Positions 8,344 to 21,900 of a DNA stretch of 64,000 nt are shown in pieces. Position numbers and translations under genes: made by a program. Under the pieces are notes generated by a model that was given only the letters and a program-made list of their open reading frames with translations, had not been told where the DNA came from and did not search any database. The DNA is from PLanc-01 sp034678485 (lineage in GTDB: Bacteria > Planctomycetota > Phycisphaerae > Sedimentisphaerales > Anaerobacaceae): positions 1-64,000 of the forward strand of contig JAXDBU010000065.1 in NCBI GenBank assembly GCA_034678485.1, in the 5' to 3' direction. Each line of letters opens with the position of its first letter. The first letter of the stretch is position 1.

Positions 8344-10308
8344 TCACTCGATCTGGATCGGCACGGATGTTGACGCAGGCGGCAATTGTCTTCGGAACAC
8401 GACGATCCCAAGTGGCGGAAGCGTGATCGATAGCGTGTAGTCGAATTTCCCGTAGAAGGACATCTGCATGGCTTCGAGGCCGCCCTTGTTGCCCTGGCCG
8501 CTGCCGGCGTATTCCTGGGCGTCGCTGTTGAGGATCTCGTGCCAGAAGCCGCCGCGAGGGACTCCGACCCGGTAACTGCTGCGAGGCACCGGTGTGAAGT
8601 TGCAGGCGACGGCCAGGAAGGTATCGCCGGCCCGGTTCTTGCGAAGGTAGGTGATTACGCTGTCGTCCGCGTCGCAATAGTCGATCCACTCGAAGCCCTG
8701 GCCGTGGAAATCCGTTTGATAGAGGGCCGGCTCATTGCGGTACAGGTGGTTGAGATCTCGCACCCATTTCTGGACGGCTGCGTGCTTGGGATCGTCGAGC
8801 AGGTGCCAGTCGAGACTGTGCTCGTGCGCCCACTCGGCGTACTGGGCGAACTCGCCGCCCATGAACAGCAGCTTCTTGCCGGGATGGGTGTACATGTAGC
8901 CCAGCAGCAGGCGGAGGTTCGCGAGTTTCTGCCAGTGGTCGCCGGGCATCTTGTTGTAGAGCGAGCCTTTGCCGTGAACGACCTCGTCGTGCGACAGCGG
9001 CAGGATGAAGTTCTCGGAGAACGCGTATACGCTGGAGAAGGTCAAGGTGCCCTGGTGGAATTTGCGATAGATGCAGTCCTTCGTGATGTACTCCAGCGTG
9101 TCGTGCATCCAGCCCATGTTCCACTTCATGCCGAAGCCGAGTCCGCCGGTCTCGACGGGCTTGGTCACCATGGGCCAGGCGGTCGATTCCTCCGCGATCG
9201 ATTGGATGTGCGGAAAATCCCGGTAGACCATTTCGTTGAAGCGTCGGAGGAAGTTGATGGCCTCGATGTTCTCCCGCCCGCCGTACTGATTCGGAATCCA
9301 TTCGCCTTCCCTGCGGGAGTAGTCCAGGTAGAGCATGGAGGCGACGGCATCGACCCGGAGGGCGTCCGCGTGATATTGGTCGAGCCAGAACATGGCGCTG
9401 CTGATGAGATAGGAACGGACCTCGTGTCGCCCGTAGTTGAACACGGCGCTCTTCCAGTCGGGGTGGAACCCGAGCCGCGGATCGCAGTGCTCGTAGAGGT
9501 GGGTCCCGTCGAAATAGCCCAGACCGTACTCGTCCGTGGGGAAGTGCGACGGCACCCAGTCGAGGATGACGCCGATCTCGTTGCGATGCAGGTAATCGAT
9601 CAGGTACATCAGATCCTGGGGACAGCCGTACCGGCTCGTCGGCGCGAAGTAGCCCAGCGTCTGGTAGCCCCAGGACGGATAGAACGGATGCTCCATGACC
9701 GGGAGGAACTCCACGTGGGTGAATCCCAGGTCCTTTACGTAGTCGGCCAGCGGCTTGGCGATCTCATTGTAGCTGAGCAGTCGAGCGGGATTGCTCGGGT
9801 CCCGCCGCCAGGAGCCCAGATGGACCTCGTAGATGCTCATGGGTGCGTTGAGCGAATTGTGTTGGGCCTGCTTCTGGCGCCAGGCGTCGTCGGCCCAGCG
9901 ATACTCCAGGTCCCAGACCATCGACGCAGTCCGTGGCGGCGTCTCCCAGAAGAAAGCGAACGGGTCGCCTTTGTTGACGGAGTAGTGGTTGTGATTCGAG
10001 ACGATGTGGTACTTGTAGAGAGCGCCTTTGCCGAGGTGAGGGATGAAGCCTTCCCAAATACCCGAGTTGTCCCACCTTGCTGCGAGCGGGTGCGTCTGAG
10101 GGTTCCACTGGTTGAAGTCGCCGACGACGGAGACCCGTGCCGCGTTTGGCGCCCAGACGGCGAACTGCACTCCGCGCACGCCGTCCTGTTCGACAAGGTG
10201 GGTGCCGAGCTTGTCGTACAGGCGGAAATGGTTGCCTTCCTTGTACAGGTAGATGTCGTGATCCGTCAGCAAGCTGGTGTCTGTCAGCACCTGGTTCTGA
10301 TCCTTCAT
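8344..10308 (-). CDS. glgB: 1,4-alpha-glucan branching enzyme
   Basis: Predicted 654-residue GH13 enzyme that makes alpha-1,6 branches in glycogen. ATG 10308 is preceded by GGAGG with 4-bp spacing (TGGAGGCTACATG), better than the upstream in-frame starts. The N-terminal CBM48 domain (VEQDGVRGVQFAVWAPNAARVSVVGDFNQW) is followed by the barrel: the EVHLGSW strand, the nucleophile Asp in ALRVDAVASM (about 319), the general acid Glu in AEESTAWPMV (about 372), and LSHDEVVHGKGS (about 439). The C-terminal beta-domain is complete. It lies 75 bp downstream of the treS-mak fusion on the same strand, so the two are probably co-transcribed. Confidence 0.95.
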   Translation of the reverse strand: MKDQNQVLTDTSLLTDHDIYLYKEGNHFRLYDKLGTHLVEQDGVRGVQFAVWAPNAARVSVVGDFNQWNPQTHPLAARWDNSGIWEGFIPHLGKGALYKYHIVSNHNHYSVNKGDPFAFFWETPPRTASMVWDLEYRWADDAWRQKQAQHNSLNAPMSIYEVHLGSWRRDPSNPARLLSYNEIAKPLADYVKDLGFTHVEFLPVMEHPFYPSWGYQTLGYFAPTSRYGCPQDLMYLIDYLHRNEIGVILDWVPSHFPTDEYGLGYFDGTHLYEHCDPRLGFHPDWKSAVFNYGRHEVRSYLISSAMFWLDQYHADALRVDAVASMLYLDYSRREGEWIPNQYGGRENIEAINFLRRFNEMVYRDFPHIQSIAEESTAWPMVTKPVETGGLGFGMKWNMGWMHDTLEYITKDCIYRKFHQGTLTFSSVYAFSENFILPLSHDEVVHGKGSLYNKMPGDHWQKLANLRLLLGYMYTHPGKKLLFMGGEFAQYAEWAHEHSLDWHLLDDPKHAAVQKWVRDLNHLYRNEPALYQTDFHGQGFEWIDYCDADDSVITYLRKNRAGDTFLAVACNFTPVPRSSYRVGVPRGGFWHEILNSDAQEYAGSGQGNKGGLEAMQMSFYGKFDYTLSITLPPLGIVVFRRQLPPASTSVPIQIE

Positions 10309-10382
10309 GTAGCCTCCATGCCCCATCGCGAAGCGCGACTCGGAACTTGCGAGGCGCGAACGACCGTCTCGCGCCCGGCACG

Positions 10383-13694
<3,312 letters not shown>

Positions 13695-13981
13695 CTGTCG
13701 CAACCTCCCCTATCCGAAGTCATTCAAGGTGTCCCACCCCATCGTCTTCCTTCGCTGTGCCACCGTGGGCAAATCCCAGCGAGTACTCCCTGTAACGATA
13801 CCAAACACGGTCGTTGCCCGCAAAGGTTTTGACAGATTCACCCGGTCCCCGGTTCGGGAAGAAATGCAGTCTTGTGTGGTCCTATAACCAAGGTCGGAGA
13901 GTCAAGTCGGCACAGTGTCTCGCCGATAGATCGTTATGCCTCGGGTGTAGAGGTGCATCCCTGTGACGAGGTTGTTCGAGA

Positions 13982-14428
13982 TTGACGAGAGTGAAAAGAG
14001 CGTTCTCTATCACCGAATTGGTGATCGTGCTCGCGATCCTGGGAATCATGGCGGCGATCGTATTGCCCTGCTTCAATGGCCAGGCAACGCAAGCGAAGAG
14101 CGCGGTCGCCAAGGATAGTCTGCGGATTCTCCGCGAGGCGATAGACCTCTACGCCAGCAGGCACGGCGGGACCTCGCCGGGATACGCGAGCGGCGAGCCG
14201 GATGCGGATCGTTTTGTTGAGCAGATGGTCGTTGAGGGTGAATGCCTGCGAAGGGTGCCCGAGAACCCGTTCAACAATCTGAATACGATTCTCATGGTCG
14301 CGGACGAGGAGTCTTTTCCCACGACGGCCACAGGCGACTATGGCTGGATCTATCAGCCGGCCACGAGAACCATGCGCCTCGATTGGCCCAAGTGCGACAC
14401 AGACGACGTCTGCTATCTGGACTACTGA
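13982..14428 (+). CDS. type II secretion/type IV pilin-like pseudopilin
   Basis: Predicted 148 residues. The start is TTG 13982 or GTG 13991. The N-terminus has a short basic leader (TRVKRA), then the prepilin peptidase site before F in A-FSITELVIVLAILG. Glu at mature position +5 is followed by a 20-residue hydrophobic helix, the hallmark of N-methylated pseudopilins. The globular part (SAVAKDSLRILREAIDLYASRHGGTSPGY) resembles GspG-like pseudopilins with a YGWIYQPATRTM C-terminal strand. No secretion machinery is adjacent; planctomycetes carry many such isolated pseudopilin genes. The ortholog class is unresolved. Confidence 0.8.
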   Translation: MTRVKRAFSITELVIVLAILGIMAAIVLPCFNGQATQAKSAVAKDSLRILREAIDLYASRHGGTSPGYASGEPDADRFVEQMVVEGECLRRVPENPFNNLNTILMVADEESFPTTATGDYGWIYQPATRTMRLDWPKCDTDDVCYLDY

Positions 14429-14434
14429 CCCGCC

Positions 14435-14456
14435 TGCGACGCGACATCGCGTCGCA
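14435..14456 (+). terminator. perfect hairpin after the pseudopilin gene
   Basis: TGCGACGCGA (14435-14444), CA, TCGCGTCGCA (14447-14456): 10-bp perfect arms, 7 bp after the pseudopilin stop. There is no U-tract, so it may be a pause or processing site rather than a full intrinsic terminator. Confidence 0.4.
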
Positions 14457-14536
14457 AGGTCTCTCACCTGCTTGTCCGCATCCCGGGTTCCCGCTATACT
14501 CTCCTGCTGCCCGCATTGTTTAGGATGGCTGTGCCC

Positions 14537-16759
14537 ATGGATAAACCAAAGGAATTGGTGTGGATGCTCGTGCCGAATACGACGGCCTTCTTTGCCTTCG
14601 CTTGCATCCTGGTCCTGGAATTGGCCGCATCGCGGTTGATCGCCCGTGAACTGGGATCGTCGCTGTACACCTGGACGTCCGTCCTCGCCGTCGTGCTGGC
14701 GGGTGTCTCGGCAGGCAGCTATCTTGGCGGACGGATCGTGGATCGCCACGACGCCCGACGGGCTTTGGCGGTTCTCTTCGGGCTGGCCTCGGGCGCCTGC
14801 GTCGGCATGATCGTGGTGGACAACGTCGTCGGCGATTGGGCCTGGCTGTGGCGGTTGGACTGGCCGATTCATGTCTTCATTCACGTGGTCCTGGTTCTTC
14901 TCGTGCCTTCGATTCTCCTGGGGACTGTCGGACCCGCGACATCCAAGATAGCCTTCGACCAGGGTCGGGCCGCCGGCCGAACGATTGGCGACCTCTATGC
15001 CTGGTCGGCAGCCGGGGGCGTTGCCGGGATTCTGCTGGCGGGTTTCTACCTGATCCCCACGTTCGGCACGGCGACGATCGTCTGGGGCATCGGCGCAGCG
15101 CTGCTCGCCATGGCGATCCTGTACTGGACCAGTTGTTGGGTGATGTACCTGTGGGCGATGATCCTCGGCGCTCTGATGACGATGGGCATGGCGCCGGCCG
15201 ACTGGGCCCAGGACGCCGGCACCGCCGCGATGCTCCGAAGACCCGTGGACCCGAACCTCGTCTACGAGGACGAAACACCCTACGGGCGGGTCGGGGTCCG
15301 GCAGACCTCCAAACGACCCGACAGGCGGGTCTTCGTGCTGGACCAGACCGTGGGCAGCGAGACCATCCTGGGTGATGAGACCAACCTGCAACAGTTCCAC
15401 ACCAGGGCGTTCGCGGCTCTGACGCACGGCCTGTGCCAGGGGAAGAGTGCTCCGTCGATGATGCTCATCGGAGCGGGGGGATATGCGTTTGCCCGCTATC
15501 TTCAGGCCGTCTGGCCGAACAGTTGCGTGGAAGTGGTGGAGATCGACCCCGGCGTGACTGCTGCGGCTGCCGCAGCATTCGGCCTCGATCAGAAGAGCCC
15601 CATCTTGACAATCCATCGAGATGCCCGATTCCACGTCGAGCAGCTCGTCCGAGAGGGGAGCGAGAAAGGGACTCTGCCTCGCTACGATTTCATCTACCAG
15701 GACATCCTTGACGGATGCGCCGTGCCGTTCCAGTTGGCGACACAGGAGTTCCACGGCCGAATCGCCCGCCTGCTTGCGGAAGATGGCGCGTATCTGATCC
15801 GCCTGATCGACACCTCCGACAACAGCCGATTCCTGGGCGCAGTTGTGAATACGATCAGACAGACGTTCCCGCACATCTACATCATCAGCAGCGAGATCAC
15901 CTCATCTTCTCTGCGGAGCACGTTCGTGGTCGTCGCGACGATGCGACCGATCGGTCCGAGCGGGCTCCTCGCCGGGCACAACAGGCATCTGAAATCCCGG
16001 CTCCTGGACCAGGCGGATGTGGACCGCTTAACGGAGCAAGCCGGCAATGTCATCCTCACGGACGATTTCGCACCGGTCGAGCAGATGTTGACGCCGGCTG
16101 TGCGGCAGGGCGCCACCGAGATCTTCGCCTACAGGTGGTTTCGCGAGGCGGGATTGCTTCAGGCAAAGCATGAGCACGAGCAGAGCATTGCAGCGTACCG
16201 CCAGGCCGCGAGCTTGAATCCCTCGCTGGCACTGGATGCCTACAAGGAAATCGGCCTGATGCACGTGGCGCAGAACCAGTCGGAGCAGGCGGTCGCAGCA
16301 TTCGAGGATGCGATCAAGGCCCACGCCGAGACGGGAGGCAGGCCGGCCACCCTGGGCGAAGTCCATATGCGCCTGGGCACGCTCCTGGATGGGATGGACA
16401 GGCCCGCAGAGTCCAAGAAGCATTTTGCCGAGGCCGCTCAGTGGTTCCGCATCGAGCTGGATGAGAATCCTCGCTTCATCGTCGTCTGGGACTGGCTCGG
16501 CGAGGTACGCGCGATGACAGGCGATTTCAAGCCGGCGTCCGACGCGTTCGCCAAGGCGCTGGCTCTGGAGCCCGCCAACCCCGAGCACTACCGCAAGCTG
16601 GCCCGCGCCCTGGAACGACAGAATCGTTACGACGAGGCGATCCCCGTTGTGAAGAAGCACATCCACCTCATGCAGGAGCAGGGCAACCGCGACATGGCCA
16701 ATCAGCTCCGCACCTACCTGGACCTGCTCGAATACAACCGGGTCAAGCAGCCCCGGTGA
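14537..16759 (+). CDS. membrane spermidine-synthase-like protein with C-terminal TPRs
   Basis: Predicted 740 residues. ATG 14537 has AGGATGG about 9 bp upstream; ATG 14525 and TTG 14516 are alternatives. Residues 1-215 contain about six or seven transmembrane helices (FFAFACILVLELAASRLIA, VLAVVLAGVSAGSYLGGRI) as in fused MFS/spermidine-synthase proteins. Residues about 230-500 are a class I methyltransferase/SpeE-like domain: the GxG loop MLIGAGGYAFARYL, the acidic residue at the end of beta2 (VVEIDPGV) and YDFIYQDILDG. Residues about 540-740 are four or five tetratricopeptide repeats. No putrescine-binding residues were confirmed, so polyamine synthesis is not assured. It is convergent with the restriction endonuclease gene, 11 bp away. 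Confidence 0.75.
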   Translation: MDKPKELVWMLVPNTTAFFAFACILVLELAASRLIARELGSSLYTWTSVLAVVLAGVSAGSYLGGRIVDRHDARRALAVLFGLASGACVGMIVVDNVVGDWAWLWRLDWPIHVFIHVVLVLLVPSILLGTVGPATSKIAFDQGRAAGRTIGDLYAWSAAGGVAGILLAGFYLIPTFGTATIVWGIGAALLAMAILYWTSCWVMYLWAMILGALMTMGMAPADWAQDAGTAAMLRRPVDPNLVYEDETPYGRVGVRQTSKRPDRRVFVLDQTVGSETILGDETNLQQFHTRAFAALTHGLCQGKSAPSMMLIGAGGYAFARYLQAVWPNSCVEVVEIDPGVTAAAAAAFGLDQKSPILTIHRDARFHVEQLVREGSEKGTLPRYDFIYQDILDGCAVPFQLATQEFHGRIARLLAEDGAYLIRLIDTSDNSRFLGAVVNTIRQTFPHIYIISSEITSSSLRSTFVVVATMRPIGPSGLLAGHNRHLKSRLLDQADVDRLTEQAGNVILTDDFAPVEQMLTPAVRQGATEIFAYRWFREAGLLQAKHEHEQSIAAYRQAASLNPSLALDAYKEIGLMHVAQNQSEQAVAAFEDAIKAHAETGGRPATLGEVHMRLGTLLDGMDRPAESKKHFAEAAQWFRIELDENPRFIVVWDWLGEVRAMTGDFKPASDAFAKALALEPANPEHYRKLARALERQNRYDEAIPVVKKHIHLMQEQGNRDMANQLRTYLDLLEYNRVKQPR

Positions 16760-16770
16760 CCTGCCATCGC

Positions 16771-17646
16771 TTATTCGTGTGGTCCGAGGAACCGCTCCCC
16801 ATTGAAGTGAACGAGGTGGGTGGGCGACTCCGCAATCCAGACCTCGGTCTCCCAAGATATCTCGCCCAAGTACCTGACCATTGTCCGGCGGTCCATGAAG
16901 GCTGTCACGTAGACAATGCCCGCAGCGGAAGCAGCGAACAGCTCGCTCAACTCCCGTCTGCGTTTCGGATTGACTGGGCCGTGGCTTGTCACGGCTTCAA
17001 TGAGCACAAGCCAGTTCTTTGATGTGAAATGGACGACCACGTCGGGCGTCTTGCCGTGCTCATCGACCTCCACCCCGAGGCTCCTGAGGGAATCGGAGTC
17101 GAAGTACGCCCATTTCTGCTCGGTGTCTCCCACGTGGATCACCCGGCCCCCCGGCGTAAATATGGGGCAGAAGTCATCCAGTATCTTCTTCACGAGTGCG
17201 TTCTGGCCGCCCGCTGAGAGTCGTATATTCCGTCCATGTTGAAGCGTCACGGGAATCCGCGTCGCCTCTCTTTCGCGAGCATAAAGACATTTGAGGGTGC
17301 CCACCGACGCCACGTAATCCGGCAACCGTGCGACCCATTCTAATGTCCCAAACACGCGCAGAATCTTCAATGCCGACGGTTCGATCTGGTAGACGGCCTT
17401 CGGATTGTTCGTGGGCCTCGATGGCTCGTCCGGATTTGCCACCACCAAGCCGGCTTGCTCAGACTGATGAACGGAGTGTCGGCGGACAGTCTCGCGAGTG
17501 TCTGGAGCATAATGCCTTCCGCAGTGATTGGCAAAGAACTCCATCATCGGAGTAATACCCATCAATGGGGCACGAGCATCTGACCAAGGGGCATTGGGTT
17601 TCAGATCGAGCAACGAGAGCAGGGCCAAAGCGGACCGCTCGTTCAA
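16771..17646 (-). CDS. BsuBI/PstI-type restriction endonuclease (N-terminus shortened)
   Basis: Predicted 291 residues from TTG 17646. The body matches the BsuBI/PstI endonuclease family (cuts CTGCAG in characterised members): NERSALALLSLLDLKP, GITPMMEFFANHCGRHYAPDTRET, the PD-(D/E)xK-like core GKTPDVVVHFTSKNWLVLIEAVTSHGPV (about 225-250) and the C-terminal strand. Reading upstream in frame gives GLPRAQ directly before the TTG, which belongs to the normal family N-terminus, but no ATG/GTG start survives there. It overlaps the methyltransferase stop by 4 bp. The N-terminal ~20 residues appear to have been lost by the deletion discussed in the findings, so activity is uncertain. Confidence 0.85.
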   Translation of the reverse strand: MNERSALALLSLLDLKPNAPWSDARAPLMGITPMMEFFANHCGRHYAPDTRETVRRHSVHQSEQAGLVVANPDEPSRPTNNPKAVYQIEPSALKILRVFGTLEWVARLPDYVASVGTLKCLYAREREATRIPVTLQHGRNIRLSAGGQNALVKKILDDFCPIFTPGGRVIHVGDTEQKWAYFDSDSLRSLGVEVDEHGKTPDVVVHFTSKNWLVLIEAVTSHGPVNPKRRRELSELFAASAAGIVYVTAFMDRRTMVRYLGEISWETEVWIAESPTHLVHFNGERFLGPHE

Positions 17647-18707
17647 CTGAGCGCGAGGAAGCCCACCACACGTCCCGTGGACACCTCCAAACCCAAGTCG
17701 GCCAAGGTCGCAGTGAACCGCGACATGCGGTCCATCACCTGTTTGCCCTCATCCTCCTCGATCAGATGAATGAACGCATCGGGATCATCAGGGACGACCA
17801 CATCCCGGAATGAGGTTTCTCGTACCTGCATCCCGTCGAAAACCGGTCCCTTGGATATGGATATCTTGATCGTTGGCTTCTGAGGCTCGTTTCGGACGCC
17901 GTGGAAGATGACGTTCTCCTGCAGAACACGATCGTCGGCAGAGGCTTCCTTTCTCGACTCAAACGTGTGAATGTGGTGGAGATCGACGAGTCCGAGAAGA
18001 GCTTTTCGGAAGCGACGGAAGTATGGGCCGTTGCAGAAGCTGCGCGGCGTGATGGCCACGATCTCGCCGCCCAGCCGTGTAAGGCGAACAGCCAGCCACA
18101 CGAATGCCGCGTAGAGATTCGACGTTTCCATGCCGGCTGAACTCAGCATCCGGCGTGTCGGAGTCGCTCCGTTGATCTTCTTGTAGGGGGGATTGAGGAT
18201 CACGTGGGTATAGCTGTCCTGCATCGCCGCAAACAAGTTGTCGTGAACCTGGGAAACCGCCGCAGGAATGAAATCCTCGCAGCACACCACACCGTGGAAG
18301 GCAACGCCCGCCTGAGCACACAAATCCCGACACACCCCTATCGTGGTCCTGAGGTACCCCATGATGTTTCGGTCCATCTCATAAGCGACAACCTCAATAG
18401 ACTCGGGATGATGGGACCTGGAGGTCAACTGCTCCGTCAGAGCTGCGAAGAGCGCGCCGGTTCCCGCACCGGGGTCGAGGATACGCACAGGCGCAACGTC
18501 CCTCTCGAAGAGTGAAGCCATGAATCTCGCAATCGGAGCAGGCGTCAAGAACGGCCCGATTGCCGAACGCTCCGCTCGCGAGGTGGCCTTGCTGAATGCC
18601 TTCTGTGCGCCCTCTATATGCAACAGGGCATCTGTCTGGGCCAGAGCCACGGCCCCGTCGTGCTCAGCCGGTGCACTATTATCGACAATGATCTTCCGCC
18701 TGACCAT
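17643..18707 (-). CDS. N6-adenine DNA methyltransferase of BsuBI/PstI type, C-terminally truncated
   Basis: Predicted 354 residues from ATG 18707; an open frame extends to 19013, but its first part has no family resemblance and runs past the divergent promoter region. Motif I (ILDPGAGTGALF, about residue 73) and catalytic motif IV NPPY (about 170) are intact, so this is a gamma-class adenine methyltransferase that should protect the site cut by the adjacent enzyme. The protein stops just after LGLEVSTGRVVGF. In PstI/BsuBI/Eco57I-like enzymes the similar VSTG-x-VVDFR motif is followed by roughly another hundred residues of target-recognition domain, which are missing here. It is likely inactive or altered in specificity. 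The truncation judgement rests on family knowledge. Confidence 0.75.
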   Translation of the reverse strand: MVRRKIIVDNSAPAEHDGAVALAQTDALLHIEGAQKAFSKATSRAERSAIGPFLTPAPIARFMASLFERDVAPVRILDPGAGTGALFAALTEQLTSRSHHPESIEVVAYEMDRNIMGYLRTTIGVCRDLCAQAGVAFHGVVCCEDFIPAAVSQVHDNLFAAMQDSYTHVILNPPYKKINGATPTRRMLSSAGMETSNLYAAFVWLAVRLTRLGGEIVAITPRSFCNGPYFRRFRKALLGLVDLHHIHTFESRKEASADDRVLQENVIFHGVRNEPQKPTIKISISKGPVFDGMQVRETSFRDVVVPDDPDAFIHLIEEDEGKQVMDRMSRFTATLADLGLEVSTGRVVGFLALS

Positions 18708-18874
18708 CGAAGACCGTAGTAACTGGCGTCCCAGGCCCAAGGCAACACAAAAGCTGTACCGCATCCGCTGGGTGTCTGCCGCACTGTCTTCAATCGAGAT
18801 CACCCGGTAGAGTCGATGGTATGGGAGGTCGTTCTTGGGGATGTTGGCGGCCACGTGGTTTTCCTCAAAAAACC

Positions 18875-18904
18875 TTGCCTGCGGACATGGAAACTCTGTA
18901 ACAT
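18875..18904 (+). promoter_or_regulatory. possible promoter of the selenoprotein-candidate operon
   Basis: TTGCCT (18875-18880), 18-bp spacer, TAACAT (18899-18904), 90 bp upstream of ATG 18994. Weak boxes in a relatively AT-rich gap between divergent genes. Confidence 0.3.
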
Positions 18905-18993
18905 AAGGGTGTGAATTGCGTCTCATAGACGAGAGCCTGTATGAGCAACGCGGGCAGTGCGCTTGGATTGTATGCTGTTTGGGAGGCCCCGAC

Positions 18994-21900
18994 ATGAGAG
19001 TGCGGATTCTCACGAGAATGGTGCAAGTCCTTCTTCTTGCGAGTGTTATGACCTCATCGGCCTGGGCTCAGGGCGAACAGTGGCTTCAGTACCGCTGTGC
19101 CAATGAAGCGCGCCAGATCGTGGGCGACATGGGCTACGTCTACCGCCAGTCGTTTTCCGCCCGGCCGCAGGATGTCAAGATGCCCGAGTTCACGGCCGAC
19201 GAACCGCTGTTCCTGGACTGGAAGACACCTATGGCTGCTTCGGGTGTTGTCTGGCTGGCGTTCGACAAGAGCAGCGCCAGCGGTCAATACGACCGCCTGT
19301 ATATCGACTCGAACGCCAACGGTGATCTCTCGGACGATTCCTCGTGCCAGCCATACAGGCAGGAAAGCGGTCGGTCCATGTTCGGACCGTTGAAGGTCGT
19401 CTTCAACACCTCCGACGGTCCGATCACATACCATCTGTCCGCGGAGTTTCGCGCGTACTCCGGGGACCGGAAGTATTGTCTTCTGAGCTCGGGCTGTTGG
19501 TACGAAGGTCCGATCACGGTCGGCGGCGAGAAGAAGCATTGCCTGTTGATCGACTATAACATCAACGGCGTATTCAACGACAAGTCCGCCAGTGCCGGTG
19601 AGTGCGACCGGATTTACGTGGGCGAGGAGGGTGGTCGGGACACTCGCTACGTCGGCAACTTCATCGAGTTGGGCGACAAGCTGTACCGACCCGAGATCGC
19701 CAGGGATGGGGCATTCGTCATCCTGACCGAGGCGACGGACGTCGCTTTCGGCGCCGTCCGTATCGCGGAGAATATCACGTCCTTCGGCGCCGGTGGCGTC
19801 AATGGCCTGTTTCACCGTAAGCCGGAGAACGGGCTCGTCCGACTCCCGGTCGGTGATTACCGCGTCGAGCATTGGAGCATCACGCGGAGCGACGACAAGG
19901 GGGCTAAGTGGGAGCTGCGAGCCGATCCTTCAGGCCGCGCGGCTGATTTCACGGTCGTGCAGGACCACGAGAAGGAACTTCCGTTCGGCGAGCCGATCTA
20001 CTCGAATGCGGAGTATCGTCAGAGCGGCTCGTTCTACAATTTCAGCCAGAGTCTTGAGGGCCGTCACGGCGAGCGAATCTCCCTGACACGCAACGGCTCT
20101 CAGCCGCCGGCGCCCAAGCTGCGGATCCGGAGTCGGGACGGAGCTTACGACCGGGCGCTGAGCTTCGAGTATGGGTGAGGCGGCACCTGCTCGCTCCGGT
20201 GGCCGGAGCCCAAAGACGTCAGCAAACCGTTCATCACAACCGTCGAATTAGGTGGGCCGTTCAAGATCCTGGCGCAACAAGTCTGGATCAAAGGGGAAGA
20301 CCGCAAGGCGCCTGTGACAGGCGGGCAGATCACGCCCAAGGCCGTCCAGGCCGGCAGCAGTGACGAAGGAACCGATGTTGTCAACCTGATCAATCGCAGT
20401 GGTCTGGGCAACCGGGATAAGGATGAGCTCGAAGAGCACAGCGTGAAACCCGCGCACATGTGGCGCTGTGCCAAGGGCGATGCCAATCGCTGGATCGAGT
20501 TCGATCTCGGGCAAGTCCAATCGCTCGATACGATCTGTCTGTTCAACTACAATGACAGTTGGTTCACGAACCGCGGTGTCAGCAAGGCCGATGTCTCCGT
20601 CTGGACCCCGGAGGCCGGCTGGCAGAAGATCCGCGACGATCTGCCCATCGACCAGGCTCAGGGCAGCGACGATTACGATGAACCGACGCTCGTGAAGCTC
20701 GACGGAGTCAAGGCGCAGAAAGTCCGCTTTGACGATCTGGTCAGTTTCGACGATCCCGACTACGTCGGCCTGAGCGAGGTTCAGTTCTTCGAGGCGCCCA
20801 GTCCCAGAGCGATTCGGCCGCAGCCGCACGATGGCAGCGCCGGATCCGGCGTGTACAACGCCATGCTGGAGTGGAGACCGGGGCCCAAGGCCGTCAAACA
20901 CAAGATCTACCTTGGTGCGGCGCCCACGGATTTGAGGTTGCTCGGCACGCTGGAGAAAACTTCGGCCCGCCTCTCGACCCTGGCGCGGGGCACTACCTAC
21001 TACTGGCGAGTCGATGAAGTCCAGGACGATGAGACGCTGATCGAGGGCACGATCTGGTCCTTCACGACGGGACGTGATATCACCGGGCCGACTGATGTCG
21101 TCGTCGGCGTGCCGGACGAGGGCGTGACCACCGACTACTCGGCGGTGGGCTGGCCGCCGAATGAGTTGCCGCGCTGCGCCATCGACGACGAGACCGCGAC
21201 GAAGTATCTTCACCTGGCCGGGGAAGCCCGCAGCACGGGTTTCCGCACGACACTCGGCGTCGGAGCGGCTGTTGTCACCGGGCTGACCTTCACCACGGCC
21301 AACGACGCGGAAGAACGCGACCCGGTTTCGTGGGAACTGTACGGCTCGAATGATGGGTTTGCAGGACCCTATGAGCTGATCGCTCGCGGCGAGATCGTGG
21401 ACTTCAATCAGCCGACGGCCTGGCCTCGCGAGACGAAGAATACGACGCCGGTTGCGTTCGAGAACCGCACCGCCTATAAGCACTACCAGGTCCTGTTTCC
21501 AACCGTCCGCAATCCCGACCGTGCCAACAGCATGCAGGTCGCGGAGGTCGAATTGCTCGTCGCGCAGTCGCAGGGGGGGCGGCCCGACCCAGGCGGCGTC
21601 AAGCTGGTGGATGCTGCGACACCGAAGGACCGCGTGCTCGCTGCATGGTGGAAGCTGGATGAAAGCGAAGGCGCGAAGGTTGCGGACAGTTCGGGGAACG
21701 GCCACGACGGCACAGTCCGCGGCGATCCCAAATGGTTGCCGACGGGCGGCAAAGTCGGCGGTGCAATCCAATTCGACGGCGTGGACGACTCGGTGGACAC
21801 CGGCTGGATTCCCCGTTTGTCGCGGTGGACTGTCGCCGCCTGGGTCAAGAGTCCGGCGGCGCCGAAGGCGCCGGTCGCGAGTGGCCCGGTACATTGCGAG

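Noticed and set aside
18708..19013. N-terminal extension of the methyltransferase to 19013
   Set aside because: It crosses the ATG and ribosome-binding site of the divergent selenoprotein candidate and shows no family similarity; part of it could still be coding, so the start remains uncertain.
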